Made by a program: the position numbers and the translations under genes
Source of the DNA: Rhizobium sp. CG5
GTDB taxonomy: Bacteria > Pseudomonadota > Alphaproteobacteria > Rhizobiales > Rhizobiaceae
Assembly (NCBI RefSeq): GCF_023701945.1
Contig: NZ_JABAEF010000004.1
Location: forward strand, 62,001 to 126,000
Reading direction: 5' to 3'
DNA length: 64,000 nt
Shown here: positions 9,443 through 18,360 of the stretch, in pieces
How the letters are laid out: every line of letters begins with the position of its first letter
Numbering within the stretch: position 1 is the first letter of the stretch
Notes under the pieces: model-generated
Databases searched by the model: none
What the model saw: the letters and a program-made list of their open reading frames with translations, nothing else
Told to the model about the DNA's origin: nothing

Positions 9443-10402
9443 ATGGCGAAGCTGACAGTTATCATTCCTTACTACCAGAAGGAGCCGGGCATTCTCCGGC
9501 GTGCGCTGGCGTCCGTCTTCGCACAGACCTTCACCGATTTTAATGTCATCATTGTCGATGACCAGTCGCCGTATCCGATTTCCGACGAATTGGCGCCGCT
9601 TGCTCGCGAGCAGAGAACGCGCATAAAAGTCATCAGTCAAGAGAATGGCGGACCAGGCGGTGCGCGCAACACTGGCCTTGATCATGTTCCGGCGGACACG
9701 GAATTCGTGGCTTTTCTGGATTCGGACGATCTTTGGACCGCCGATCACCTGAAGAATGCCTATGAAAGCATGAGCCAATTCGGGGCTGACTGCTATTGGG
9801 CCTCCATCACCGGTGGCGACGCCTTCTACTACCATTTCGGGATCGCCCATCTGGAAAAGACCGAGCAGGTCACCCGTCTTGCCGAGAGCCCGCTGGTCGT
9901 CGAGCTGCCGGAACTCTCGAGCGTCATGCTGAAAAACTGGAGCTTCCTGCACCTGTCCTGCATGGTGATCGGCCCCAGCCTTTTCCGCACCATCCGGTTC
10001 GAGGCAGAGCTGCGCCTGGCGGCCGAAGACGTGCTGTTCTTCTGCGATTGCGTCCTGGCGGCCAAGCGCGTCATCCTCTGCGATGCGGCCGGTGCCGAGC
10101 GTGGCGAGGGGATCAACATCTTCCACAGCATCGATTCCGACTCGCCGGAATTCCTGAAGCAGCAGTTCAATACCTGGGTGGCGCTCGACACGATCGAGGG
10201 CCGTTTCTCGCGCCGGCCCGCAGAAATCGCCTCGATCCGTGGCTACAAGCAGACGGCAAGGCGGCAGGCGCTGTGGAGTCAGGCGCGCCTGCTCAAGCGG
10301 CGCAAACTGCCGCAGTTCGATCTGCTCGCCCGCTGGTTCTGGCGCGATCCGCGCATCCTGCAAAGCGCCATGGCATTGGCCGTCGGCAAGCTGTCGAAAT
10401 GA
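9443..10402 (+). CDS. exoW: ExoW, succinoglycan glucosyltransferase (GT2)
   Basis: GT2 enzyme of 319 residues: TVIIPYYQKEPG at the N-terminus, IIVDDQSPYP near 36-45, GGPGGARNTGLD near 69-80 and the metal-binding LDSDDLW at 92-98. A conserved AAEDVLFF motif in the second half fits the catalytic base region. ExoW adds the sixth glucose, a beta-1,3 linkage. It is transcribed with exoV, 91 bases downstream, and divergently from exoT. Name by synteny plus full-length similarity to the ExoW type of GT2, which lacks the C-terminal membrane segments of ExoA. Confidence 0.88.
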   Translation: MAKLTVIIPYYQKEPGILRRALASVFAQTFTDFNVIIVDDQSPYPISDELAPLAREQRTRIKVISQENGGPGGARNTGLDHVPADTEFVAFLDSDDLWTADHLKNAYESMSQFGADCYWASITGGDAFYYHFGIAHLEKTEQVTRLAESPLVVELPELSSVMLKNWSFLHLSCMVIGPSLFRTIRFEAELRLAAEDVLFFCDCVLAAKRVILCDAAGAERGEGINIFHSIDSDSPEFLKQQFNTWVALDTIEGRFSRRPAEIASIRGYKQTARRQALWSQARLLKRRKLPQFDLLARWFWRDPRILQSAMALAVGKLSK

Positions 10403-10493
10403 ATTCGGCGGTGCCGGTCTGCGCGTCCCAAAGCCGCACTCGGGCATCGTGTCCTGCCAGCCTTTTCTCTTCAGTCTTCCAAAGGAGACAGTC

Positions 10494-11444
10494 ATGCAAC
10501 CCTATTACTGGGAATCCGAGCACGGAAACTTCGGCGACGATCTCAATCTATGGCTCTGGGATTTTCTGCTTCCCGGATTTCGCAACGCGAGCCCCGACAC
10601 CTTGCTCGTCGGTGTCGGCACGGTGCTCAATCGTGTCCTTCTGCCGAAGGGTGGCCACAAACTGGTTCTGGGCAGCGGTTTCGGTTACGGCGCCTTGCCC
10701 GATATGAGCGATCCGTCCGAATGGGACATTCGCTCGGTCCGCGGTCCGCTGACGGCCGGGAAGGTCGGCGTTCCCGCCGAACAAGGCATCATCGATCCCG
10801 CTGTGATGGTTGCCGACATGCCGGAATTTCAGAATCTGCCGAAGAAGTTCAAGAAGAGCTTCGTGCCCCACTGGGAATCGGCGATTGCCGGAATGTGGCC
10901 CGCGGTTTGCGAAATGGTCGGCCTGAATTACATCGATCCGCGCGGCGAGGCCAAGGAGGTCATCCGCGCCATTGCCCAATCGGAACTGATCGTGGCCGAA
11001 TCGATGCATGGCGCCATCCTTGCCGATGCGTTCCGCGTGCCATGGGTGGCGGTGACCACATCGCACAGTATCAACAGCTTCAAATGGAGCGATTGGGCCC
11101 AGACCGTCGGCGTCAGCTACAAGCCCCGTCAGGTTCCCATTTCAAGCCGCGCCGAGGCGATGGTCAAGGGCGCGCGGTTCTGGGGCGTTGATTTCGAGAC
11201 CGGCGCGCCGCCGCTTGAGGATCCGAACAGCAAAAAGATCGACGGTGACGTTCTCGTAGAGACCCGCGGTCCCCGCCAGACGCCATTGCGCCGGGCGGCA
11301 AAACAGGCGCTGGCGGCGCCATCCGCCCTTGCCCTCTGGCAGGCAAGCCGCGCCGCGCCGCAGTTGAGCACCGATGCTGTTCTGCAGGGCCGCAAGGACC
11401 GTTTCCTCGAGGTCATCGAAGGCGTGCGCCGGGATTATTGCTGA
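10494..11444 (+). CDS. exoV: ExoV, succinoglycan pyruvyltransferase
   Basis: Transfers pyruvate as a ketal to the terminal glucose of the octasaccharide. The 316-residue protein is of the polysaccharide pyruvyl transferase family: YYWESEHGNFGDDLN opens it, GVGTVLN follows near residue 41, and ESMHGAILADAFRVPWVAV lies near 166-184, with an SHSINSFKW substrate-binding stretch. The start at 10494 has AAGGAGACAGTC directly upstream; the frame is open further upstream but overlaps exoW. Its last 10 bases overlap the convergent 3' end of exoU. Confidence 0.92.
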   Translation: MQPYYWESEHGNFGDDLNLWLWDFLLPGFRNASPDTLLVGVGTVLNRVLLPKGGHKLVLGSGFGYGALPDMSDPSEWDIRSVRGPLTAGKVGVPAEQGIIDPAVMVADMPEFQNLPKKFKKSFVPHWESAIAGMWPAVCEMVGLNYIDPRGEAKEVIRAIAQSELIVAESMHGAILADAFRVPWVAVTTSHSINSFKWSDWAQTVGVSYKPRQVPISSRAEAMVKGARFWGVDFETGAPPLEDPNSKKIDGDVLVETRGPRQTPLRRAAKQALAAPSALALWQASRAAPQLSTDAVLQGRKDRFLEVIEGVRRDYC

Positions 11445-12451
11445 TCCGGCTCCGGGATGGTGGGCAAAAGATAGCGAAAGGCAGGGGCGCCGGCGTCGAC
11501 CGGTGCCGCTGCCTGTTGCGGCCGGAAACGCTCGGTCTTGTCGGCCACAATGCCGCTGACGATGGCCGGGATCGCTCCGGGCCTCGCCATCATGTAGCCA
11601 AGTGCGGCGCGAGGTCCGCCGGCCTTCTTCAGATCGAGAAAATGGCGTAGCTCGTAGCGCCCGCGGATATGCCGCTCGTGGCGACGGATCAGCGCGGCGG
11701 CCTCCGCGGGGAAACTCGGATCGGCCAGCATGGCCCGATCGGCCTCGAACAGCCGTTTCAGATCGTCGGTTCGGTGGCTGCCGCTCAAGGAATCGTGCCG
11801 CACCACAGCACCATAGCCGCAACCGTGAACGATCTTGTAGCGCGCCCCGCGTGCCAGCGCCCGCGCATAGAGGTCATAGTCCTCGCCAAGCCGAAGACTG
11901 TCCTGGTAGCGCAGGTCATGGGCATCCAGAAAGCTGCGCCGCATGACCGGTTTTAGAAAGCCGATCTCGCCCCGCTGCTTGCCCCGCTCCGAGATATTGC
12001 CCTCGATGAAATCTTTGAGATCGAGCAGTCGTGCCTGCGACTGAAAGCGCGGCACCGCCGCCGATGCCCGCGAGGCGCCGGCTTCATCGACGAAAACGAT
12101 ATTGTCGGCGATGAAATCCCAGTCGCTTTCATGAAAAAGCCGCTGGAAGCGGCCGGGCAGGAAAAAATCGTCTGCATCGAGGACCGCCAGCAGCGGCGCT
12201 CGGGAATGGGCAATCGCATGGTTGCGGGCAGCGGCCGGTCCACGGTTTACCGGAAAACGGATGATCTTCAGTCGTCCGCTGCCGTCATCGACGGCCTCTG
12301 CGGCCTCCGCCGTTGCATCCGTGGATCCGTCGTCGAGAACAACGATCTCCGCGGTTTCTGGCTCCGCCAAGGCCGATGAGACCGCCCGGCCAATCGTCGC
12401 CGAGGCATTCTTGGCGGCAATGATGACGCATACGTCGGAAGTTCCCGGCAT
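11435..12451 (-). CDS. exoU: ExoU, succinoglycan glucosyltransferase (GT2)
   Basis: GT2 protein of 338 residues with VCVIIAAKNASATIG at 7-21, VLDDGSTDAT at 38-47, NRGPAAARNHAI at 69-80 and the DADD metal site at 92-95. RLGEDYDLYARAL in the second half fits the catalytic-base position. ExoU adds the fifth glucose, a beta-1,6 linkage. It resembles ExoO (same RLGEDY element and C-terminal layout), suggesting the two arose by duplication. Convergent with exoV and lying downstream of exoX on the same strand, matching S. meliloti order. Confidence 0.87.
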   Translation of the reverse strand: MPGTSDVCVIIAAKNASATIGRAVSSALAEPETAEIVVLDDGSTDATAEAAEAVDDGSGRLKIIRFPVNRGPAAARNHAIAHSRAPLLAVLDADDFFLPGRFQRLFHESDWDFIADNIVFVDEAGASRASAAVPRFQSQARLLDLKDFIEGNISERGKQRGEIGFLKPVMRRSFLDAHDLRYQDSLRLGEDYDLYARALARGARYKIVHGCGYGAVVRHDSLSGSHRTDDLKRLFEADRAMLADPSFPAEAAALIRRHERHIRGRYELRHFLDLKKAGGPRAALGYMMARPGAIPAIVSGIVADKTERFRPQQAAAPVDAGAPAFRYLLPTIPEPDQQ

Positions 12452-12576
12452 TCCCTGCTCCTGTGATCACCCGTGTCACGGAACCCATGACAGCACGGTT
12501 TCAGCAAGGATGGGAGCCGATCATGTCGCAAAAGCGGCAACGACCGGAGAAAGCCGCGATATGCGGCTGTGCCATT

Positions 12577-12858
12577 TTAAAGGTTGGAATGGCCTGTCTT
12601 GTTGAGGCTAGAGACGGTCGTATTGGCTAAATGCTTGTCATCACTGATATTTTTTGCCGCCATCGGGCTTGGCTTGCGGTCTCTGGCTGCGCGCCAGACA
12701 AGATAAAGAGTAGCCGCGAAATATCCGACCTGGAGCAGAATGGCGCATATTACGGTCTGGATGAATGTGCCAAACAGGGACCCTGTCAAAGCATAAGTGG
12801 CGACCGCGAAGACAATCAACGCGCCGATCATGCTGACGAAGACACGAGGTGCATACAT
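12577..12858 (-). CDS. exoX: ExoX, small membrane repressor of exopolysaccharide synthesis
   Basis: A 93-residue protein starting MYAPRVFVSMIGALIVFAVA, with two hydrophobic segments at about 8-28 and 31-55 followed by a short charged, probably cytosolic tail. Known role: ExoX (PsiA-like) lowers exopolysaccharide production after transcription, dependent on its ratio to ExoY, possibly by contact with that transferase in the inner membrane. It is placed between exoY and exoU as expected. The ATG at 12858 is chosen over an upstream in-frame codon because GGGAGGT sits six bases in front of it. Confidence 0.9.
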   Translation of the reverse strand: MYAPRVFVSMIGALIVFAVATYALTGSLFGTFIQTVICAILLQVGYFAATLYLVWRAARDRKPSPMAAKNISDDKHLANTTVSSLNKTGHSNL

Positions 12859-13659
12859 CGGACTACCTCCCATCCCAATATTTGGCAAAATTCCTCATTC
12901 TAAACCCTGCCTTCTCCTCTAGGCTATCCGAGATATATTGAACTGGAGCCTGGATTTCAATGATTGAGCGTATGCGCAAACGCGTGTGGCACGACTATTT
13001 CTGGTAATAGCATGCTGCTTCTTTCCGTTCAGTTACATTGAAGGTTCAAATTGCAGCTCGGCTGAGGTAAATTGTTAACCATAAGAGAAGGCTCGAATCG
13101 CCGCTCTCGGAGAATCACATTTCAAAGTACGGCAGTTTCGGCCCCATTTTGGCCATTAGCCCGATGAATTGAGGCAGAAAGCTCCGCGACGGGGCGCGAA
13201 GACGCCAAACGCGGCGCTCATACTGCAGTGCGACATCACGAATTGTTACAAGATTAGCGATTTAGAATGGAAAAATGTGCAGTGCAATATAATGATGCGG
13301 CGCAAAATTTTTCCCGCAGCAGTCGCCAAGACGTCTATTAATTGCGGAATGCTAAGGAACGAAACGATTAGATCTGCAAATAGCCAAGCCGGATCCAACA
13401 AACTTGCCTGTCAATGTTTCGTGAAGTGGTAACAGCCCGGTGTTTCATTGCGCGGATGAGCTTGGATGTGATTCCGGATTGGCCGATGACCGGAATTATC
13501 CTTAGCATCGATGAATTCATAAAATACTATGTATCGAGCATCACAAATGGGCTTTTAAAAGACTGTTGCGAAGGACAAATTCTTACCACAGGCTTGCTCT
13601 TGGATAGGGCTCCGTCCTCCGGGACCCGACCAATCGCCAACGTAAATGGAGTCATCTCT
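12859..13659. promoter_or_regulatory. exoX-exoY divergent regulatory region
   Basis: Eight hundred AT-richer bases with no convincing gene, holding divergent promoters for exoX and exoY. TGCAGTGC occurs at 13224-13231 and 13278-13285 (54 bases apart), the same motif as upstream of exoH. Inverted TTGAA...TTCAA elements lie at 12938-12960 and, tightly spaced, at 13038-13049. Runs of As and Ts around 13235-13315 would suit a H-NS-like or MucR-type regulator. The exoY frame is open from 13414, but the real start is 13660, so any promoter upstream of 13400 implies a leader of 250 bases or more. Confidence 0.5.
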
Positions 13660-14337
13660 ATGAAGTCCGCGACTCGATCGGCAAGCACGCCGTTGTTTAG
13701 CACGCTTAATGCCGGCACCCCGCCGGTGGGAGGGATATCCAAAAGGGGTTTTGATATTCTGGCAGCCAGCCTGGCGCTGGTTTTCTTCAGCCCTTTGTTT
13801 CTGCTTCTTATGGCCCTCGTCAAATTCTCCGACGGCGGCAAGGTCTTCTATGGTCATCGCCGCATCGGGCATAACGGGCAGAGCTTTCATTGCCTGAAAT
13901 TCCGCACGATGCGACAGGATGGTGACCGCCTTCTGCAGGAATACTTCCTGCAGAATCCTGCCGCTTACGAGGAATGGCGGCAGACACGCAAACTTCAGGA
14001 CGATCCCCGCATCACTTTGGTCGGCGGTGTCCTGCGTAAGCTCAGCCTTGATGAACTGCCGCAGCTCATCAACATCATCCGGGGAGAGATGAGTGTCGTC
14101 GGGCCTCGCCCGGTCGTGGAAGATGAGCTCGAAATGTACGAAGCGGCCGCCGTTTTCTACCTGCAGACCAGGCCCGGCTTGACCGGCCTCTGGCAGGTGA
14201 GCGGCCGCAACGATGTGTCCTATGCGTCCCGCGTGGCCATGGACACCCAATATGTGAAGAACTGGTCCCTGCTCAGCGATTTTGTCATTGTCGCCCGGAC
14301 CGTTCCAGCTGTCTGCCTGTCTCGCGGCAGCTACTGA
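13660..14337 (+). CDS. exoY: ExoY, undecaprenyl-phosphate galactosephosphotransferase
   Basis: Starts each succinoglycan repeat by moving galactose-1-phosphate from UDP-galactose to undecaprenyl phosphate. The 225-residue bacterial sugar transferase has one membrane-inserted hairpin at about 31-55, KFRTM at 80-84, [20 protein letters not shown] at 131-150 (the catalytic DE pair and conserved PR) and [13 protein letters not shown] at 171-183. The ATG at 13660 has GGAG nine bases upstream; an 82-codon upstream extension is open but unlike the family. ExoF follows 62 bases later. Confidence 0.93.
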   Translation: MKSATRSASTPLFSTLNAGTPPVGGISKRGFDILAASLALVFFSPLFLLLMALVKFSDGGKVFYGHRRIGHNGQSFHCLKFRTMRQDGDRLLQEYFLQNPAAYEEWRQTRKLQDDPRITLVGGVLRKLSLDELPQLINIIRGEMSVVGPRPVVEDELEMYEAAAVFYLQTRPGLTGLWQVSGRNDVSYASRVAMDTQYVKNWSLLSDFVIVARTVPAVCLSRGSY

Positions 14338-14399
14338 AAACGGATCCCATCCGCAAGATCGTGCGGCTGGGATCCTCGAACAGAAAACGAGGCATTCAT

Positions 14400-15671
14400 A
14401 TGCACAAAACCGCATCGACCGGGTCAAACCCGGCCTTCCGTCGTTTTCCACAGTCCAGAGCGACGCTTCTTGGGCTGTCTCTGCTTGTCTGCCTGGCGGG
14501 CCCGGCGACGGCGGAAGATTATCATCTCGGTGTCATGGACAAGCTGCGTGTGCGGGTTTCCGAATGGCAGACCGCCGAAGGCACGGTTCGCGACTGGACC
14601 GCGGTCAGCGGTGACTATGCGGTCGGCGCCTCCGGCACCCTGTCGCTGCCCTTCATCGGTGAACTGGCCGCCTCCGGAAAGACAACCGCGCAAATGGCCG
14701 CCGACATCGGCGAGAAGATGCAGCAGATTTTCGGCCTTCGCGACCGGCCCTCCGCCTCCGTGGAAGTTGCCGAATATCGGCCGGTTTATATTGCCGGCGA
14801 AGTGCAGACGCCTGGTGAATATCCCTATGCCCCGGGCATGACGGTGCTGAAAGCCGTCAGTCTCGGCGGTGGATTGCGGCGCGCCGAGATGGGCCAGCGC
14901 TTCACCCGAGATATGATCCAGTCGGAAGGCGATTCGTCTCTGCTGATCGCCGATCGAAACCGCCTGCTGGTGCGCCGCGCCCGCTTGATGTCGGAGATGG
15001 CGGGCAAGGATACGATCGAAATGCCGGCAGCCTTGAAGGAAGTGCCCGCTGCTGAAGACTTTCTGGAAAGCGAGCGGGCCCTCATGGTGTCGCGCGACAA
15101 GAAGCTCAGCTTGCAACTGACGGCGCTGAGCGATTTGAAGACGCTGCTGCAAAATGAGATCGTGTCGCTCGATAAGAAATCGGAAACCCAGAATCGGCAA
15201 CTGGGTCTGGTCGAGGTGGATCGGCAGAAGATCTATAACCTGACGGAGAAAGGCCTGTCCGTCAGTTCGCGAAAGCTGGAAATCGAGAGGCAGGTCACTG
15301 ACCTGCAGGCAACTCTGCTGGATATAGACACCTCCAAGCTGCGGGCCCGGCAGGATGTCAGCGAAGCCAATCAGGACGAGATCAAGCTTCGAAACGACTG
15401 GGACGCTCAAGTGGCGCAGGAGTTGCAAAACACCGAGAGCGAACTCGACAAGATCGACCTGAAGCTCGGCACCAGCCGCGATCTGATGGCCGAAGCCATG
15501 ATGCAGTCGACGGAAGCAGCGGCCCTTAAGGCCAATGCGTCGGCCGCTGCCATCACCTATACCATCGTTCGTGACAAGGACGGCAAGATTTCCGAGATGC
15601 CGGCCGATGAAAACACCAAGATCGTGCCCGGTGACGTGATCAAGGTCAATGCCGCCATCGCCATGCAATGA
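14400..15671 (+). CDS. exoF: ExoF, succinoglycan export protein (OPX family, periplasmic)
   Basis: A 423-residue exported protein. The signal peptide is at 1-38 (likely cleavage after ATA), then a polysaccharide-export domain (YHLGVMDKLRVRV, later RPVYIAGEVQTPGEYPY, a SLBB-like repeat). A long helical, probably coiled-coil region covers about 215-385. Family role: part of the envelope export path; in S. meliloti, exoF mutants also fail at the first galactose-transfer step with ExoY. The ATG at 14400 follows CGAGG; a start at 14361 would put a basic tail before the signal and is less likely. Confidence 0.9.
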   Translation: MHKTASTGSNPAFRRFPQSRATLLGLSLLVCLAGPATAEDYHLGVMDKLRVRVSEWQTAEGTVRDWTAVSGDYAVGASGTLSLPFIGELAASGKTTAQMAADIGEKMQQIFGLRDRPSASVEVAEYRPVYIAGEVQTPGEYPYAPGMTVLKAVSLGGGLRRAEMGQRFTRDMIQSEGDSSLLIADRNRLLVRRARLMSEMAGKDTIEMPAALKEVPAAEDFLESERALMVSRDKKLSLQLTALSDLKTLLQNEIVSLDKKSETQNRQLGLVEVDRQKIYNLTEKGLSVSSRKLEIERQVTDLQATLLDIDTSKLRARQDVSEANQDEIKLRNDWDAQVAQELQNTESELDKIDLKLGTSRDLMAEAMMQSTEAAALKANASAAAITYTIVRDKDGKISEMPADENTKIVPGDVIKVNAAIAMQ

Positions 15672-15678
15672 GGCTTTG

Positions 15679-16980
15679 ATGCGGATCGCCAAATCCAGCC
15701 TGATCGAACCGGGAGAAAACCAGCTCTATGGCACGGTCGCCATCGCGCTGTCGGTGTTCATCTTCGCCTATTCGACCCGCTTCGGTCAGGTGTCGATCCT
15801 GGCCTATTACGGTCTGTGGTTTCCGCTGATCCTGGTCAATTACCGCACGGTTCTCGGCAACTACACCAGATATGTCTGGATCTTTGGCTTCGCAGTCTTT
15901 TGCGGTCTGTCGATTTTCTGGTCTGCCGCCCCCTCCGTCACCACGCGCACCGCCATCCAGTACATGACCCATGTGGTCTGCGCACTGATCGCCATGCGCA
16001 CCATCGACATCCGCACCCTGACCCGCGGCGTGATTGCCGGCATTGGCCTGGTCCTCACCTACTCGCTGCTTTTCGGGGTCTATCACTTTGATCCGATCGA
16101 CGGCGGTTTCAGTTTTGTCGGATCCTTCGCCTCGAAGAACCAGCTCGGTTTCTACGCTTCGCTCGGCATCTATTTTGCCTTTGCGGCAGCTTTCGTTCTC
16201 GGCGAGCGCGTCCTCTGGCTGGCACCTTGCGGAGTGGTCGGTCTGCTTGCCGCCTATTGCCTCTTTGCATCGCAATCGGCCACATCGGTTCTGACCGTCG
16301 CCGTCGTCATCGCCATATCGCTCGGGCTGCGTGTGTTGCAGATACTCTCGCCGGACAAGCGCAAGATTCTCTTTCTGGCCGGCACGGTGTTCAGCATCGT
16401 GGCGTCTGTCGGGCTCATCTACGGCGGCGGCATCGATCTGGTGCTGGGCGCCTTCGGCAAGGATTCGACGCTGACCGGGCGCACCTATCTCTGGCAGCAA
16501 GGCATCGAGGCGGCCGGCACCAGTCCCTTATTCGGAATCGGCTACCAGGCCTATTGGGTCCAGGGATTTTCCGAGCCGGAGCGATTGTGGGAAGAGTTTT
16601 TCATCGGCTCGCGCTCCGGCTTTCATTTTCACAACACCTTCATCGAGGCCGCCGTCGAGACCGGGTTGATCGGCCTCTTCCTGCTGTGCCTGATTCTCGT
16701 CGTCGCCCTTCTCGGCCATCTCGGTCGGCTGCTCAGCCATGCGCGCGATCCGGACGCCGTTGTCATGTTCGGTGTCGCCATGCTGCTGGTGATCCGGGCC
16801 TTTGTCGAAATCGACACGATGACGCCCTATCACGTCGGATCGTTCCTTCTCTATTTCACCGCCGGCAAACTGACGCTGCGCCAATCCAAGGCGGAATTCG
16901 CAGTTTTCGTACCGCCGACCATTCCGCAGCGTGACATCGCGGCCTTTGAGCCCGCCGGCCAGATAGAGGCTGCTTCCTGA
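15679..16980 (+). CDS. exoQ: ExoQ, succinoglycan polymerase (Wzy/O-antigen-ligase family)
   Basis: Joins octasaccharide repeats into high-molecular-weight succinoglycan at the outer face of the inner membrane. The 433-residue protein has about ten hydrophobic segments and a large periplasmic loop at roughly residues 255-325 (from FGKDSTLTGRTYLWQQGIE to GFHFHNTFIEAAVETG), which carries the conserved arginine and HNTFIE element of the Wzy_C/WaaL fold. The ATG at 15679 is 7 bases after the exoF stop. ExoY, ExoF and ExoQ form one operon, and a terminator-like hairpin follows. Confidence 0.92.
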   Translation: MRIAKSSLIEPGENQLYGTVAIALSVFIFAYSTRFGQVSILAYYGLWFPLILVNYRTVLGNYTRYVWIFGFAVFCGLSIFWSAAPSVTTRTAIQYMTHVVCALIAMRTIDIRTLTRGVIAGIGLVLTYSLLFGVYHFDPIDGGFSFVGSFASKNQLGFYASLGIYFAFAAAFVLGERVLWLAPCGVVGLLAAYCLFASQSATSVLTVAVVIAISLGLRVLQILSPDKRKILFLAGTVFSIVASVGLIYGGGIDLVLGAFGKDSTLTGRTYLWQQGIEAAGTSPLFGIGYQAYWVQGFSEPERLWEEFFIGSRSGFHFHNTFIEAAVETGLIGLFLLCLILVVALLGHLGRLLSHARDPDAVVMFGVAMLLVIRAFVEIDTMTPYHVGSFLLYFTAGKLTLRQSKAEFAVFVPPTIPQRDIAAFEPAGQIEAAS

Positions 16981-17086
16981 GACGCCTCTCCGGTATCCAG
17001 AAGCTGCGGGCCTCCTCAAACTCTGCAGGTGCACTGGCTTCAGGTCCCGCGAAAACACCCGGCATCCGAAAAGATCGCATGAAAAG

Positions 17087-17119
17087 GCCGGCGCCCCAAA
17101 GCGTGCGCCGGCTTGTTTG
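17087..17119. terminator. Bidirectional terminator between exoQ and idhA
   Basis: GCCGGCGC (17087-17094) pairs with GCGCCGGC (17105-17112) around a ten-base loop. TTGTTT follows on the plus strand and AAAA precedes it, giving Ts on the minus strand, so it can end both convergent operons. Confidence 0.7.
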
Positions 17120-17134
17120 AACTGGGTGCCAGTC

Positions 17135-18130
17135 TTACGGCTTGACGGACACCGCAATGCCCTCGCGGGCGGCCTTCAGTGCTGCATCGGCAAGCGTCAG
17201 GGCGATCAGCCCGTCTTCCGCAGAGGGCGAGGGCGCAGACCCGGTCTCGACGCAGTCGATGAAGGCCGCGATTTCAGCGGCATAGGCGGCCGTGTAGCGG
17301 GTCATGAAGAAGTCATGCAGCGGTGGGCGCGTATAACCGTCCTTGTTGGCGATTTCGATCGACACCGGCCGCTGGTTTTCCGCCGAAACCGAGCCGAGCG
17401 ATCCATGCACCTCGATGCGCTGGTCGTAGCCATAGGTGGCGCGGCGGGAGTTGGAGATCACGCATTGCCGGCCACTGGCGGTGGTCATCATCAGGCTGGC
17501 GCTGTCGTAGTCGCCGAGTTCGCCGATCTTCGGATCGACCAGCACAGCGCCGACCGCCATCACAGTGACGATTTCCTCGCCGAGCAGGAAGCGCGCCATG
17601 TCGAAGTCATGAATGGTCATGTCGCGGAAAATGCCGCCCGAGACCTTGATATACTCCGGCGGCGGGGCGCCGGGGTCGCGGCTGGTGATTGTCACCATCT
17701 CGACCGTGCCGATCTTGCCGTCGTCGATCGCCTTGCGGACCGCCTGGAAATGCGGATCGAAGCGGCGGTTGAAGCCGAGCATCACTTTGGCGCCGGTCTT
17801 GCGAACCGTCTCGAGGCAGGCTCTGGCGCGGGCGACATCGAGGTCGATCGGCTTTTCGCAGAAGATCGCCTTGCCGGCTTTGGCAAAACGCTCGATCAGG
17901 TCGGCATGGGTATTGGTCGGCGTGCAGATGATGACGGCATCGATTTCCGGGTCTGCCTCGATCTCGTCGATCGTCTTCACCGCACAGCCCGTGGCCGCCG
18001 CAATGGCATTGGCAGCCTCCGCAAAGGCATCCGCCACGGCCACGAGCCTGGCCCGCTTGTCTTCGGCAATCGCCTTCGCATGGACCTTGCCGATGCGGCC
18101 GGCTCCCAGAAGCGCCAGTTTCGTTACCAT
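17135..18130 (-). CDS. idhA: IdhA, myo-inositol 2-dehydrogenase
   Basis: Oxidises myo-inositol to scyllo-inosose with NAD+, the entry step of inositol breakdown. The 331-residue Gfo/Idh/MocA protein has the Rossmann motif LLGAGRIGKVHA at 7-18, the EKP motif at 92-94 and the catalytic D170-x3-H174 pair (DMTIHDFD), as in IolG-type dehydrogenases. The ATG at 18130 has GGAGGAG upstream; the frame is open further but that part is unlike the family. It is divergent from iolR, with an IolR operator in the shared region. Confidence 0.93.
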   Translation of the reverse strand: MVTKLALLGAGRIGKVHAKAIAEDKRARLVAVADAFAEAANAIAAATGCAVKTIDEIEADPEIDAVIICTPTNTHADLIERFAKAGKAIFCEKPIDLDVARARACLETVRKTGAKVMLGFNRRFDPHFQAVRKAIDDGKIGTVEMVTITSRDPGAPPPEYIKVSGGIFRDMTIHDFDMARFLLGEEIVTVMAVGAVLVDPKIGELGDYDSASLMMTTASGRQCVISNSRRATYGYDQRIEVHGSLGSVSAENQRPVSIEIANKDGYTRPPLHDFFMTRYTAAYAAEIAAFIDCVETGSAPSPSAEDGLIALTLADAALKAAREGIAVSVKP

Positions 18131-18290
18131 GTCATTCTCCTCCCTGGCCGCCCTCCATCCGGACTGACGGCGCTTGAAAACCAACGCACCCATGCGCTCC
18201 ATTCCGGCGCGCCGACCTTTGCCTTCGAAGGCCAGGGAACGCACCAGAAAATCGCAGCGGCTGCTCCTCGCGCCGCCGAAATCTTCGTTT

Positions 18291-18304
18291 GGAATATACG
18301 TTCC
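18291..18304. promoter_or_regulatory. IolR operator (GGAA-N6-TTCC)
   Basis: GGAATATACGTTCC matches exactly the GGAA-N6-TTCC palindrome described for IolR in S. meliloti. It lies 57 bases before the iolR start and 160 before idhA, so it can serve autoregulation and idhA repression. Confidence 0.8.
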
Positions 18305-18360
18305 ATTTTGCTAGATTGCGATATTGTTTATGTCAAGTGCATAGGGCCAGAAGGACAGAT

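Noticed and set aside
12987..13001. Sigma-54-like element TGGCAC-N5-TTTC in the exoX-exoY gap
   Set aside because: The invariant GC of the -12 box is TC, and no sigma-54 control of this gap is expected.
13169..13432. An 87-codon frame in the exoX-exoY gap
   Set aside because: No ribosome site, odd composition, and lies over repeats that look regulatory.
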